64,000 nt of DNA from NCBI GenBank assembly GCA_036507005.1, contig DASXQT010000072.1, positions 69,567 to 133,566 on the forward strand, read 5' to 3'. Shown here in pieces: positions 1-7,757 of this stretch; positions within the stretch are counted from its first letter, which is position 1, and the number at the start of each line of letters is the position of its first letter. This DNA comes from WS-2 sp036507005. GTDB lineage: Bacteria; Eisenbacteria; RBG-16-71-46. A program made the position numbers and the translations under genes. Under the pieces are notes generated by a model. That model ran no database searches and had not been told where the DNA came from. It saw nothing but the letters and a program-made list of their open reading frames with translations.

Positions 1-1
1 C

Positions 2-334
2 ATCCAGCGCGACGGGCGGATCCCGGGGATCTTCCGGGTCGGGACCTCGCTCAACCTGATGCAGACCGGCGACCAGAAGCTGCTCGGGTCGTTCGAGTTC
101 TCGCATCCGCCGGACAACGCCGAGCGGATCAACGTCGGGGCGGAGTACTCGTTCCAGAAGTTCGTGTTCCTGCGCGGCGGCTACAATCTCAACTACGACG
201 CCGAGGGCGTGGCGGCCGGGGCGGGGTTCCACATCCCGGTGTCGGTGGCGGGCCAGGCCGACGTCGACTACGCCTACACGGACATGAAGGATCTCGGGGG
301 TGCGCATCGCTTCTCGATCCGCTTCCTGTTCTGA
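2..334 (+). CDS. PorV/PorQ-like outer-membrane barrel protein, C-terminal part
   Basis: The frame is open from the first bases of the window, so this is the 3' end of a gene that begins upstream. The visible 110 residues have the alternating pattern of outer-membrane beta-strands. The segment around FLRGGYNLNYDAEG and a closing strand HRFSIRFLF ending in Phe match the C-terminal beta-signal of PorV/PorQ-type barrels found in the Bacteroidota and relatives. In those lineages PorV proteins act in type 9 secretion or as lipid-binding barrels. Which role applies here cannot be decided from the fragment. The stop TGA is at 332-334, and the next gene's earliest start lies inside this gene. Confidence 0.7.
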   Translation: MQRDGRIPGIFRVGTSLNLMQTGDQKLLGSFEFSHPPDNAERINVGAEYSFQKFVFLRGGYNLNYDAEGVAAGAGFHIPVSVAGQADVDYAYTDMKDLGGAHRFSIRFLF

Positions 335-1844
335 TCCCGGGCCCGCTCCGGGCCACGCAGGAAAACGCCGGCACGTAGCGCGCCCTCCCTCGGGGGCGCG
401 CTCGGTGTTTGCGGTCCTGGTCTGCCTCGGCCTCGCGGGCTTCCTGGCCCCGGCGGCTTTCGCGGCGCACCCGCCCGAGGTCCGCGCCCCGCTCCCGTGG
501 CGCGTGGGAGGCGCCTTCGGCTTCACCGTCGACGCCGCATCGTTCCCGGACAGCGCCGGCTACGCTCTCGAGGTCTACGTGAGGCTCGCCCCCGCCGCGC
601 TCCTCGCGGTCGGGGGAGGAGGCTCGGAGGGCGGGAGGTTTGCGCTGGCGCTGACGTTGAGGAACTCCTACGGCGGCCTCGAGCGCCACGTCGAGCAGGA
701 CTTCGTGGCCTCCGGGGGAGACACCGCGGGCGGCCTGGGGAAGGTCGTCGTGCTGCCCTTCCGGACCTCGGCCGGGGAGCACCGGCTGCAGGTCCGGATG
801 ACCGCCCCGGCGCGAAAGGGCGTCTCGCGCAGGACGCAGGCCGTGTCGGTCGAAGGAGTCGTGACGGTCCCGGCCAGCGAGAAGGGAGTCGACCTCTCCG
901 ATCTCGGCTTCGTGTGGTCGGAGTCGGGCGGCGAGGATCCGCGCGCCTTCCGGCGCGGGCCCCGCTCCCTGACCCCCAACCCCGAGCGGCTCTACGGCCT
1001 CTTCGCCGACAGCGTGCGGGCGACCTTCGTGGCGCGCGCCCCCGCGGGGAGCGAGCGGCCGTGGCACTGGGTGGCGCGCATCCTCGACGCCGGCGGAGGC
1101 GCCGTTTCCGCGCTCGAGGGCGCCGGCGCCGCCGGACGGTGGCTCGACGCCTCCCTCGCGATGGACCTCTCCCAGCAGCCCGCCGGGGGCTACGACCTCG
1201 AGGTCAAGGCGTGGCAGGAGGGCGACGCCGGCGCCCTGCTCCGTCGCGGGCACTTCAGCATCGGCTGGGAGGTGGAGACCTGGACCACGAGCCCACAGGA
1301 GATCCTCGACGGCGCCCATCTGCTGCTCGGGCCCGACAGCGAGGAGGACTACGCGCGCATGCAGCCCGGCGAGCAGGAGAAGATGATGGGCGACTTCTGG
1401 CGCGAGCGGGACCCCACGCCCGACACCGGCCAGAACGAGGCGCGCGAGACCTATCTCAAGCGCGCGAACTTCGCGAACCGCACCTTCGGGCGCGCCGGCT
1501 TCGGCAAGGGCATGTTCTCGGACATGGGCCGGGTGTTCATCCGCTACGGGGAGCCGAGCGAGGTGCTGAAGCAGGTGATCCCGGCGCGCGACAACACGCT
1601 GGCGGAGATGATCCGTCAGCTCGCGGCCTCGGACACCCGCGAGGTCGGCGATCTCAACGACCGCAGGATCGGTCCCGACATGCGGCCCTTCGAGGTGTGG
1701 ATCTACGAGGGCGACATTCCGCTGCCGCTGGACGCCGATCCCCACGCCGTCCACATGCCGCACACCCGCGGCCGCCGGCTGGTGTTCCTGTTCGTGGACG
1801 AGCAGTGGCTCGGCGACTACCGCCTCCGCTACTCGACCGAGTGA
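300..1844 (+). CDS. GWxTD domain-containing secreted protein
   Basis: The predicted protein is 514 aa from GTG 300, or 479 aa from GTG 405. Both starts are in frame, and the first overlaps the barrel gene by 35 nt. A hydrophobic segment (VFAVLVCLGLAGFLAP) followed by AAFAA looks like a signal peptide, so the product is probably exported. The last 160 residues carry the features of the GWxTD family: a DFWRERDPTPDTGQNEARE stretch, then repeated Phe/Arg-rich turns (NRTFGRAGFGKGMFSDMGR) and an IRYGEPSE motif. The family's biochemical function is not known. It is typical of FCB-group bacteria and often lies near envelope genes. The true start is uncertain. Confidence 0.75.
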   Translation: MRIASRSASCSDPGPAPGHAGKRRHVARPPSGARSVFAVLVCLGLAGFLAPAAFAAHPPEVRAPLPWRVGGAFGFTVDAASFPDSAGYALEVYVRLAPAALLAVGGGGSEGGRFALALTLRNSYGGLERHVEQDFVASGGDTAGGLGKVVVLPFRTSAGEHRLQVRMTAPARKGVSRRTQAVSVEGVVTVPASEKGVDLSDLGFVWSESGGEDPRAFRRGPRSLTPNPERLYGLFADSVRATFVARAPAGSERPWHWVARILDAGGGAVSALEGAGAAGRWLDASLAMDLSQQPAGGYDLEVKAWQEGDAGALLRRGHFSIGWEVETWTTSPQEILDGAHLLLGPDSEEDYARMQPGEQEKMMGDFWRERDPTPDTGQNEARETYLKRANFANRTFGRAGFGKGMFSDMGRVFIRYGEPSEVLKQVIPARDNTLAEMIRQLAASDTREVGDLNDRRIGPDMRPFEVWIYEGDIPLPLDADPHAVHMPHTRGRRLVFLFVDEQWLGDYRLRYSTE

Positions 1845-1898
1845 CCGCGGGCACCCCACGCCCTCGCGCCTGAAGCCTAGCGCATCCACCCCCGCGCC

Positions 1899-1916
1899 GG
1901 CGCCGTAACCGGCGCC
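1899..1916. terminator. GC hairpin between the GWxTD gene and gap
   Basis: A 7-bp perfect stem, GGCGCCG-TAAC-CGGCGCC, lies 55 nt after the upstream stop codon and just before the candidate gap promoter. No T-run follows, so it is at best a weak or Rho-assisted terminator. Base composition this GC-rich yields such hairpins by chance fairly often. Confidence 0.3.
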
Positions 1917-1928
1917 CGCCGCACCGCT

Positions 1929-1957
1929 TTGCCCGCCCGGCCCGCTTGCGGCATATT
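1929..1957 (+). promoter_or_regulatory. Candidate promoter for gap-pgk-tpiA
   Basis: TTGCCC (1929-1934), 17-bp spacer, CATATT (1952-1957), followed by the GC-rich discriminator GCCCGGCG that recurs after other -10 boxes in this window. Transcription would start near 1964 and leave a leader of about 70 nt, which contains the ribosome-binding site before the gap ATG. Confidence 0.5.
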
Positions 1958-2033
1958 GCCCGGCGCGAATCCCGACCCTCCACGGACCCGTCCCTTCCTC
2001 GCGCCGCGCGGCGGAGGGGGAGAGAGGAAGATC

Positions 2034-3032
2034 ATGGCACTGCGTGTCGGCATCAACGGCTTCGGCCGCATCGGGCGGCTGGTGGTCCGCGCGGCGGTGG
2101 AGCGCAAGGCCCCGCTCGAGTTCGTCGCCGTCAACGACATCACCGACGCCCCGACGCTCGCCTACCTGCTGCGCTACGACTCGGTGCACGGCGTGTGGCC
2201 GGCCGCGGGAGGGACCGCGGACGGGCGGCTCCAGGTGGGCGGGACGAGCATCCAGGTGCTGAGCGAGAAGGACCCGGCCAAGCTGCCGTGGAAGTCGCTG
2301 GGCGCCGAGGTGGTGCTGGAGTCGACCGGCAAGTTCACCGACCGCGCCGGCGGGGCGCTCCACCTCGCCGCCGGTGCCCGCGGCGTGCTGATCTCGGCGC
2401 CCGCCAAGGGCGTGGACCTGACCTTCGTGTTCGGCGTGAACGACCGCGCCTACGACCGCGCGAAGCACTCCGTCATCAGCCTCGGCTCCTGCACGACGAA
2501 CTGCCTGGCGCCGGTGGCCAAGGTGCTCGACGACACGTTCGGCATCGAGCACGGCTTCATGACCACGATCCACGCCTACACCAACGACCAGCGCATCCTC
2601 GACCTGCCGCACAGGGACCTGCGCCGCGCGCGCGCGGCCGCGTTGAACCTGATCCCGACCTCGACCGGCGCCGCCCGCGCGATCGGCGAGGTGCTCCCGG
2701 GGCTGAAGGGCAGGCTCGACGGGATCTCCGTGCGCGCGCCGGTCTCGGACGGCTCGCTCGTGGACCTGGTGTGCCGGGTGAAGAAGCCGGTGACGCGCGA
2801 GGCGATCAACGCCGCGATGAAGGCGGCCGCCGACGGCCCGATGAAGGGCGTCCTCGAGTACTGCGAGGACCCGATCGTCTCGACCGACGTGGTCGGCAAC
2901 CCCGCGAGCTGCGTGTTCGACTCGCTCTCGACGGCGGTGATCGACGGCACGCTGGTCAAGCTGCTGTCCTGGTACGACAACGAGTGGGGGTTCGCGAACC
3001 GGGTGGTGGACGGACTGCTGCGGATGGCGTGA
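2034..3032 (+). CDS. gap: Type I glyceraldehyde-3-phosphate dehydrogenase
   Basis: This cytosolic glycolytic enzyme of 332 aa (family usual about 330-340) converts glyceraldehyde-3-phosphate plus NAD(P)+ and phosphate to 1,3-bisphosphoglycerate. The NAD-binding loop GINGFGRIG is at residues 7-15. The catalytic motif SCTTNCLAP carries the nucleophile at Cys153, followed by the HAYT and STGAA phosphate-binding motifs, and WYDNEWG lies near the C-terminus. ATG 2034 is chosen because GGGGGAGAGAGGAAG lies just upstream and the N-terminus matches the family exactly. In-frame starts further upstream would add an unrelated Pro/Arg-rich extension. It is the first gene of a gap-pgk-tpiA run, with 12 nt to pgk. 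Confidence 0.97.
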   Translation: MALRVGINGFGRIGRLVVRAAVERKAPLEFVAVNDITDAPTLAYLLRYDSVHGVWPAAGGTADGRLQVGGTSIQVLSEKDPAKLPWKSLGAEVVLESTGKFTDRAGGALHLAAGARGVLISAPAKGVDLTFVFGVNDRAYDRAKHSVISLGSCTTNCLAPVAKVLDDTFGIEHGFMTTIHAYTNDQRILDLPHRDLRRARAAALNLIPTSTGAARAIGEVLPGLKGRLDGISVRAPVSDGSLVDLVCRVKKPVTREAINAAMKAAADGPMKGVLEYCEDPIVSTDVVGNPASCVFDSLSTAVIDGTLVKLLSWYDNEWGFANRVVDGLLRMA

Positions 3033-3044
3033 GGCGGGGGCCGC

Positions 3045-4250
3045 ATGGAATACCACAAGCTTTCCGTGCGTACCCTGAAGCCCGCCGGGCGGCGCGCGCT
3101 GGTGCGCGTGGACTTCAACGTCCCGCTCGACGGCGGGGTGGTCGCGGACGACGCGCGCATCGTCGCGACGCTGCCCACGATCCGGCTGCTGAAGGAGCGC
3201 GGGGCGCGCGTCATCCTGATGTCCCACCTCGGGCGCCCCAAGGGCCCCGACAAGCGCCAGAGCCTGCGCCCCGTGGCCGAGCGTCTCTCGGCGCTGCTCC
3301 ACCAGCCGGTCGCGTTCGCCCCCGAGTGCGTGGGACACGAAGCCGAGGCCGCGTCGCGCATGCTCGAGGACGGCGGGCTCCTGCTGCTCGAGAACCTGCG
3401 CTTCCACCCCGAAGAGGAGACCAACGATCCGGGCTTCGCGCGGCAGCTGGCCGCGCTCGGCGACCTCTACGTCAACGACGCGTTCGGAACCGCGCACCGC
3501 GCGCACGCCTCGACCGACGGCGTTCCGCGCGTGCTCAAGCCCGCGGCCGCCGGGCTCCTGATGGAGCGCGAGCTGGAGTACCTGGGGCGCGCGCTCGACC
3601 AGCCCGACCGCCCGTTCGTCGCGGTGCTGGGCGGGGCCAAGATCTCCGGCAAGATCGAGGTGCTGAACGCGCTCCTCGAGCGCGTGGACCGGCTGCTGGT
3701 CGGGGGCGCGATGATGTTCACCTTCCTGCGCGCCCGGGGCCTGGCCACCGGCCGCTCGCGGGTCGAGGAGGATCGCATCGAGACCGCGCGCGCCGTGCTC
3801 GCCGCGGCCGCGGCCCGGGGCGTCGACCTGGTGCTGCCTTCGGACTGCGTCGTCTCGCTCGCCGCCGACGGCTCGGCGCCCGGCCGGGTGGTGGCGCTCG
3901 ACGCGATCGGCGCGGACGAGATCGGCGTCGACATCGGGCCCGCGACCGTGAAGCTCTTCGCCTCGAAGCTCGCCGACGCCCGCACCGTGCTCTGGAACGG
4001 GCCGATGGGGATCTTCGAGGTACCGCCCTTCGCCGCCGGCACGCTGGGCGTGGCGCGCGCCCTGGCCGAGGCCGGCGGGCGCGGCGCGATCACCGTGGTG
4101 GGCGGGGGCGATTCGGTTGCTGCCGTTCGACAGACGGGGCTCGCGGACCGCGTGAGCCACCTCTCGACCGGCGGCGGCGCCACGCTCGAGTTCCTCGAGG
4201 GCAAGGTGCTGCCCGGCGTCGCGGCCTTGGACGACGCTCCGGCCCCATGA
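3045..4250 (+). CDS. pgk: Phosphoglycerate kinase
   Basis: The 401-aa protein (bacterial PGKs about 390-400) transfers the acyl phosphate of 1,3-bisphosphoglycerate to ADP in the cytosol. It opens with RALVRVDFNVPLDGG, the signature for the 3-phosphoglycerate site, continues with MSHLGRPKG and LLLENLRFHPEEE, and has the C-domain nucleotide-binding segments FVAVLGGAKISGKI and VLWNGPMGIFE. A final ITVVGGGDSVAAV motif completes the active site. The stop overlaps the tpiA start (ATGA at 4247-4250), so the two are probably translationally coupled. Nothing is missing or unusual. Confidence 0.97.
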   Translation: MEYHKLSVRTLKPAGRRALVRVDFNVPLDGGVVADDARIVATLPTIRLLKERGARVILMSHLGRPKGPDKRQSLRPVAERLSALLHQPVAFAPECVGHEAEAASRMLEDGGLLLLENLRFHPEEETNDPGFARQLAALGDLYVNDAFGTAHRAHASTDGVPRVLKPAAAGLLMERELEYLGRALDQPDRPFVAVLGGAKISGKIEVLNALLERVDRLLVGGAMMFTFLRARGLATGRSRVEEDRIETARAVLAAAAARGVDLVLPSDCVVSLAADGSAPGRVVALDAIGADEIGVDIGPATVKLFASKLADARTVLWNGPMGIFEVPPFAAGTLGVARALAEAGGRGAITVVGGGDSVAAVRQTGLADRVSHLSTGGGATLEFLEGKVLPGVAALDDAPAP

Positions 4251-5026
4251 GCCCGATCCCGCGCCGGCCCCGCCTCGTGGCCGGCAACTGGAAGATGCAC
4301 AAGGCCGCCGCCGAGGCCGCGGCGCTCCTGGGCGAGCTGCGCGCGCTGCTCGGCGCGCGCCCGCCGTGCGCGATCGCGGTGTGTCCGCCGTACACCGCGC
4401 TGGCCGCGGCCGGCGCCGCGCTCGCGGGCTCCGCGATCCAGCTCGGCGCCCAGAACCTCCACCCCGAGCCGCAGGGCGCCTTCACCGGCGAGATCTCGGG
4501 CCCGATGCTCGCCGCCGCGGGCTGCCGTTTCGTGATCGTCGGCCACTCCGAGCGCCGCCACGGGATGGGGGAGGACGACGCGCTCGTGGCTCGCAAGCTG
4601 CGGGCCGCGCGGCGCCACGGCCTCGCGCCCATCGTGTGCGTGGGCGAGACGCTGAGCGAGCGCGAACAGGCTCTCACCGCCGACGTGCTGGTGCGCCAGA
4701 TCCGCGCCGCCTACGACGGCCTCGCCGAGGCGGAGGCCGTGGAGACCGTGATCGCGTACGAGCCGGTGTGGGCGATCGGCACCGGGCGGGTGGCCACGCC
4801 CGAGCAGGCGCGCGAGGCGCACCAGATCGTGCGCGCCACGCTCGACCGCGTGGTGGGCGCGGGCGCCGGAGGGAAGCTGTGCGTGCTCTACGGGGGGAGC
4901 GTGAACGCCGAGAATGCCCCCGCGCTCTTCGCCGAGCCCGAGCTGGACGGCGCGCTGGTGGGCGGCGCATCGCTCCAGGCCGCGCCGTTCTTCCGCATCG
5001 CGGCCGCCGCCGGCGCCGGAGTTTGA
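4247..5026 (+). CDS. tpiA: Triosephosphate isomerase
   Basis: The 259-aa TIM barrel interconverts dihydroxyacetone phosphate and glyceraldehyde-3-phosphate. The N-terminal VAGNWKMHK places the electrophilic Lys at residue 16. VGHSERR carries the catalytic His, AYEPVWAIGTG the catalytic Glu, and the phosphate loops VLYGGSVN and GALVGGASL follow. ATG 4247 is chosen because it overlaps the pgk stop and gives the family N-terminus. The same frame stays open far upstream, opposite gap and pgk, but encodes nothing recognisable there. The secG promoter overlaps the stop codon. Confidence 0.97.
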   Translation: MSPIPRRPRLVAGNWKMHKAAAEAAALLGELRALLGARPPCAIAVCPPYTALAAAGAALAGSAIQLGAQNLHPEPQGAFTGEISGPMLAAAGCRFVIVGHSERRHGMGEDDALVARKLRAARRHGLAPIVCVGETLSEREQALTADVLVRQIRAAYDGLAEAEAVETVIAYEPVWAIGTGRVATPEQAREAHQIVRATLDRVVGAGAGGKLCVLYGGSVNAENAPALFAEPELDGALVGGASLQAAPFFRIAAAAGAGV

Positions 5027-5050
5027 CGCCGGGAGAGCGCCTCGTATAGT
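5023..5050 (+). promoter_or_regulatory. Candidate secG promoter
   Basis: TTGACG (5023-5028), 16-bp spacer, TATAGT (5045-5050). This is among the best housekeeping-sigma matches in the window, and its -35 box overlaps the tpiA stop codon. The discriminator GTCCGCGGC is GC-rich, as elsewhere. Transcription would begin near 5057, leaving a 50-60 nt leader before secG. Confidence 0.65.
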
Positions 5051-5110
5051 GTCCGCGGCTGCCTGTGTGGCGCGCGGATGCCGCCGATCGCAGGCTAACC
5101 GAGGGCTCCC

Positions 5111-5587
5111 ATGTACGGACTGTTGCTCGTTCTACATCTGCTGGTCTGCATGGCACTGGTGGGCGTGGTCCTGGTCCAGTCCGGCAAGGGCGGTGGCCTC
5201 GCGGGCGGGGCGTTCGGAGGCACCGCGCAGACCGTGTTCGGCGGGCGCGGCGCCACCGATTTCATCACGCGGGCCACGATGGTCCTGGGCGCGACGTTCT
5301 TCTTGACGTCGCTGCTGCTGGCGCTCATCTCATCGAACACCGGACGCGCGCGCAGCCTGCTCCAGGAGGAGGCGAAGCGCTCCGCCCCCGTGGCGCCTGG
5401 CCCTGCACCGGCCCAGGCCCCTTCCGGGGGGCCGCGCGGGGGAGTGCCGCCCGCGGGCAACCTCGTTCCTTCGACCACGCCGGCCGGCGGGTCCGCGCCG
5501 GCGCCCGCGGCTCCTGCGCCCTCCGCCCCGGCCAAGGCCGCGCCCGCGGGACCGGGCGCGACCAAGCCGCCGGGCGGGGGCCCCTAG
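5111..5587 (+). CDS. secG: Preprotein translocase subunit SecG with long Pro/Ala tail
   Basis: SecG is the small inner-membrane partner of SecYE that assists protein export. The first 75 residues are the whole SecG fold: a transmembrane helix (LLVLHLLVCMALVGVVLVQ), the conserved SGKGGGLAGGAFGG loop, the TVFGGRGATDF motif and a second helix (GATFFLTSLLLALISS). The remaining 80 residues are low-complexity Pro/Ala/Gly and are expected to be disordered. Typical SecG is 75-110 aa, so the extension to 158 aa is long, though tailed SecGs are known. It has its own promoter downstream of tpiA and is followed by tRNA-Leu. Confidence 0.93.
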   Translation: MYGLLLVLHLLVCMALVGVVLVQSGKGGGLAGGAFGGTAQTVFGGRGATDFITRATMVLGATFFLTSLLLALISSNTGRARSLLQEEAKRSAPVAPGPAPAQAPSGGPRGGVPPAGNLVPSTTPAGGSAPAPAAPAPSAPAKAAPAGPGATKPPGGGP

Positions 5588-5622
5588 CGGTTCCGCGGTC
5601 CGAGATGGCTAGTGGTGAGCGT

Positions 5623-5707
<85 letters not shown>

Positions 5708-5722
5708 CGCTTGAAACAACGA

Positions 5723-5749
5723 AGCCACGCCGGTCGGCGTGGCTTTCTC
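5723..5749 (+). terminator. Intrinsic terminator after tRNA-Leu
   Basis: A 9-bp perfect stem AGCCACGCC/GGCGTGGCT (5723-5731 and 5736-5744) with tetraloop GGTC is followed directly by TTCTC, 16 nt after the tRNA CCA end. It also sits 32 nt beyond the stop of the minus-strand thioredoxin gene, so it may serve both strands. Confidence 0.75.
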
Positions 5750-5781
5750 GTATCGATCGCGGCGCCGCCCCGGCGCTCGCG

Positions 5782-6282
5782 CTAGAACAGCTCTCGCACG
5801 TACGCTTCGAGCGTCTCGGGGTCGATGTAGCCCACGACGCGCCGCGTGACCTCGCCGCGACGGTTGATGAAGAACGTGGTGGGGATGGTGCGGATCGGAC
5901 CGTAGAGGTCGAGCACCCGCTCGTCGGCCATCGCCATGCGGAACCTCACGCCCAGGCGGTCCACGAAGCGGCGAACGGCCTGCGGCTCGGCGTCGTCCAC
6001 CGAGAGGCCGACGACGACCAGGCCCTGGGCGCCGAAGCGTCCCTGGACGTCGTTGAGGTGGGGGAGGCTCGCCCGGCACGGGCCGCACCAGGTGGCCCAG
6101 AAATCGAGCACGATCGCCCGGCCCTTGAACTCCGAGAGCCGCAGGCTGCGGCCGTCGAGGCTGCGCACGGTGAACGAAGGGGCGAGCGTCTCGCTGGCCC
6201 CGGCGTTGGCGGTGCGCGGAGCGCCTGCCAGGCACAGTGCCCATGCGGCAGCCAGCGCGGCCCAGTGATGAGTGTGTCGCAC
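5782..6282 (-). CDS. TlpA/ResA-like thioredoxin-fold protein
   Basis: A secreted or membrane-anchored thiol-disulfide oxidoreductase of the TlpA/ResA/AhpC-TSA group, likely acting in the periplasm, for example in cytochrome c maturation or disulfide reduction. From GTG 6282 the 166-aa product starts with a signal-like segment (WAALAAAWALCLAG...ANA). The thioredoxin motif WCGPC is at residues 65-69 after VLDFWAT, and the cis-Pro segment is IPTTFFINRRGEV. In-frame starts at 6348 and 6402 would add a charged stretch before the signal peptide, so the later start is preferred. It is convergent with tRNA-Leu and divergent from tolQ. The substrate is unknown. Confidence 0.85.
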   Translation of the reverse strand: MRHTHHWAALAAAWALCLAGAPRTANAGASETLAPSFTVRSLDGRSLRLSEFKGRAIVLDFWATWCGPCRASLPHLNDVQGRFGAQGLVVVGLSVDDAEPQAVRRFVDRLGVRFRMAMADERVLDLYGPIRTIPTTFFINRRGEVTRRVVGYIDPETLEAYVRELF

Positions 6283-6534
6283 GTTGATATTCCCGGCCTG
6301 TTCCTGGGGAAAAGCGCCGCTGGGGGTCGCGGGCTCTGATGACACCATCAAGTGTAGCCTCTCGGCCCCGATCCGGCGAGCGTGCAGAATGCATCTTTGC
6401 ACTCATTTGACCTTGCGCCCGGGCGACCCGGGGGCCGCCCCGGCCAGAGCGGGAAGTCACGGATCGCACAGAGGCATGATCGCCTCGCGTCAGACCGCCG
6501 CGCGCCGCCGGCCCTCGGCGCCGGGCGCTTTCGC

Positions 6535-6564
6535 TTGAGGCTCCATTCGGCCCTGTGCTAGCGT
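6535..6564 (+). promoter_or_regulatory. Candidate promoter of the tol-pal operon
   Basis: TTGAGG (6535-6540), 18-bp spacer, TAGCGT (6559-6564), followed by GCCGGCGAT. The 15 nt TAGCGTGCCGGCGAT is identical to the -10/discriminator of the promoter at 12676-12704. Transcription would begin near 6571 and leave a leader of about 70 nt before tolQ. Confidence 0.6.
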
Positions 6565-6642
6565 GCCGGCGATTCAGCTTGCCACTTCCAAACCTCCCCA
6601 CAGGCGCCCGGTGGAAGACATCGGGCCGACTTCACATGGAGC

Positions 6643-7353
6643 GTGAAGCCGATGGTCCCATCCGCGCTGATCCTTCAGGTTGGCGGGAACGTCCGGGCCT
6701 CGATCTGGTCCCTGGTTCTGCATGCCGGTCTCTTCGCCAAGGGCATCCTGCTGCTGCTCTTCCTGGTCTCGATCTGGTGCTGGGCCATCATCGGGAACCG
6801 CCTGCGTCTCTACTCGCGCGTCGAGGCCGCCGACCGGCGCTTCCTCGGGGCGTTCCGCAAGCTGCCGGCCGGGGGGGACTGCCGGCTGCTGTGCGACCAG
6901 CACCCGGACAGCCTGCTCGCGCGCGTGGCGCTGGCGGGCCAGCGCGCGCTCGACCAACTCAAGCCCGACCCCGCGGTGCCACCCACGGCGCGCTACGACC
7001 TGGCGCGGCACGCGATGGACCGCAGCGCCGCCGACGAGACCGCGGCCCTCGAGCGCCACGTCGGCTTCCTCGCCACCACCGGCAGCGTCTCGCCCTTCGT
7101 CGGCCTGCTGGGCACGGTGTGGGGGGTGATGACCGCGTTCCTCAACATCGGCGCCCAGGGCTCGGCCTCCCTGGTCGTGGTCGCCCCCGGCATCGCCGAG
7201 GCGCTGATCGCCACCGTGGCCGGGCTCGCGGCCGCCATCCCCGCGGTCGTGGGCTACAACCACTGCCTGGGCCGGCTGCGGGAGATGTCGCAGGCCACCA
7301 CGCAGTTCACGAGCGAGTTCCTGGACCGCCGCCCGGGGAGCCCCTCCGCTTGA
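6643..7353 (+). CDS. tolQ: TolQ/ExbB-type proton-channel subunit
   Basis: This inner-membrane MotA/TolQ/ExbB protein of 236 aa would form, with TolR, the proton-driven motor that energises TolA. It has an N-terminal helix (GILLLLFLVSIWCWAIIGN), a cytoplasmic loop, and two closing helices in the conserved block (TTGSVSPFVGLLGTVWGVM and the PGIAEALIATVAGLAAAIPAV region), typical of TolQ. The start is GTG 6643 or ATG 6652. Its stop overlaps the tolR start. The neighbours tolR, tolA, tolB, pal and cpoB define it as TolQ rather than ExbB. Confidence 0.93.
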   Translation: MKPMVPSALILQVGGNVRASIWSLVLHAGLFAKGILLLLFLVSIWCWAIIGNRLRLYSRVEAADRRFLGAFRKLPAGGDCRLLCDQHPDSLLARVALAGQRALDQLKPDPAVPPTARYDLARHAMDRSAADETAALERHVGFLATTGSVSPFVGLLGTVWGVMTAFLNIGAQGSASLVVVAPGIAEALIATVAGLAAAIPAVVGYNHCLGRLREMSQATTQFTSEFLDRRPGSPSA

Positions 7354-7757
7354 ACGTCGGCCCCGGTCGCCGGCCGCTGGCCGAGATCAACGTCACGCCC
7401 CTGGTGGACGTGGTGCTGGTGCTGCTCATCATCTTCATGGTGACGGCGCCCTTCCTCCAGGGCGGCTTCGAGATCGACCTGCCCAAGGTCGCCGCCCGCG
7501 GCCTGGACGTGCGCGAGGGCCTGATCGTGAGCGTTCGCGTCGACCGCAAGATCGCGGTCGGCAACACGGTGGTGCCCTTCGAGGGGTTCGAGGACGCCCT
7601 GGCCCGGGCGGGTGCCGCGCGGCGGCCGGTGTTCTTCAAGGCCGACCAGCGCGTGCCCTACGGCCTGGTGGTCGAGCTGATCGCGCGGATGCGGCGCTCG
7701 GGCGTGGCCTCCCTCGGCATCGTGACCGAGCCGCCGGTGCAGAAGCAGGGGCGCTGA
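7350..7757 (+). CDS. tolR: TolR/ExbD-type stator subunit
   Basis: A 135-aa biopolymer-transport protein with a short cytoplasmic N-terminus, one helix carrying the conserved Asp (AEINVTPLVDVVLVLLIIFMV) and a periplasmic ExbD/TolR domain. The Asp in TPLVDV is the proton-pathway residue in the family. The start is inferred as TTG at 7350, overlapping the tolQ stop (TTGA). No ATG or GTG precedes the conserved helix in this frame after tolQ. The next gene starts within this gene's stop codon (TGATG), so all three are probably coupled. Confidence 0.92.
   Translation: MNVGPGRRPLAEINVTPLVDVVLVLLIIFMVTAPFLQGGFEIDLPKVAARGLDVREGLIVSVRVDRKIAVGNTVVPFEGFEDALARAGAARRPVFFKADQRVPYGLVVELIARMRRSGVASLGIVTEPPVQKQGR

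Noticed and set aside
189..4160. 1323-codon open frame on the minus strand opposite the GWxTD, gap and pgk genes
   Set aside because: Arg/Gly/Ala/His-rich translation with no domain, and it lies opposite three well-supported genes; long antisense frames are expected at this GC content.
1946..4246. Upstream extension of the tpiA frame through gap and pgk
   Set aside because: Only the part from 4247 has homology; the rest is an out-of-frame shadow of gap and pgk.
6572..6646. Open frame starting with ATT at the predicted tolQ transcription start and ending at the tolQ start codon
   Set aside because: ATT is a very rare start codon and the frame is short; mentioned only as a parallel to the bshC leader.
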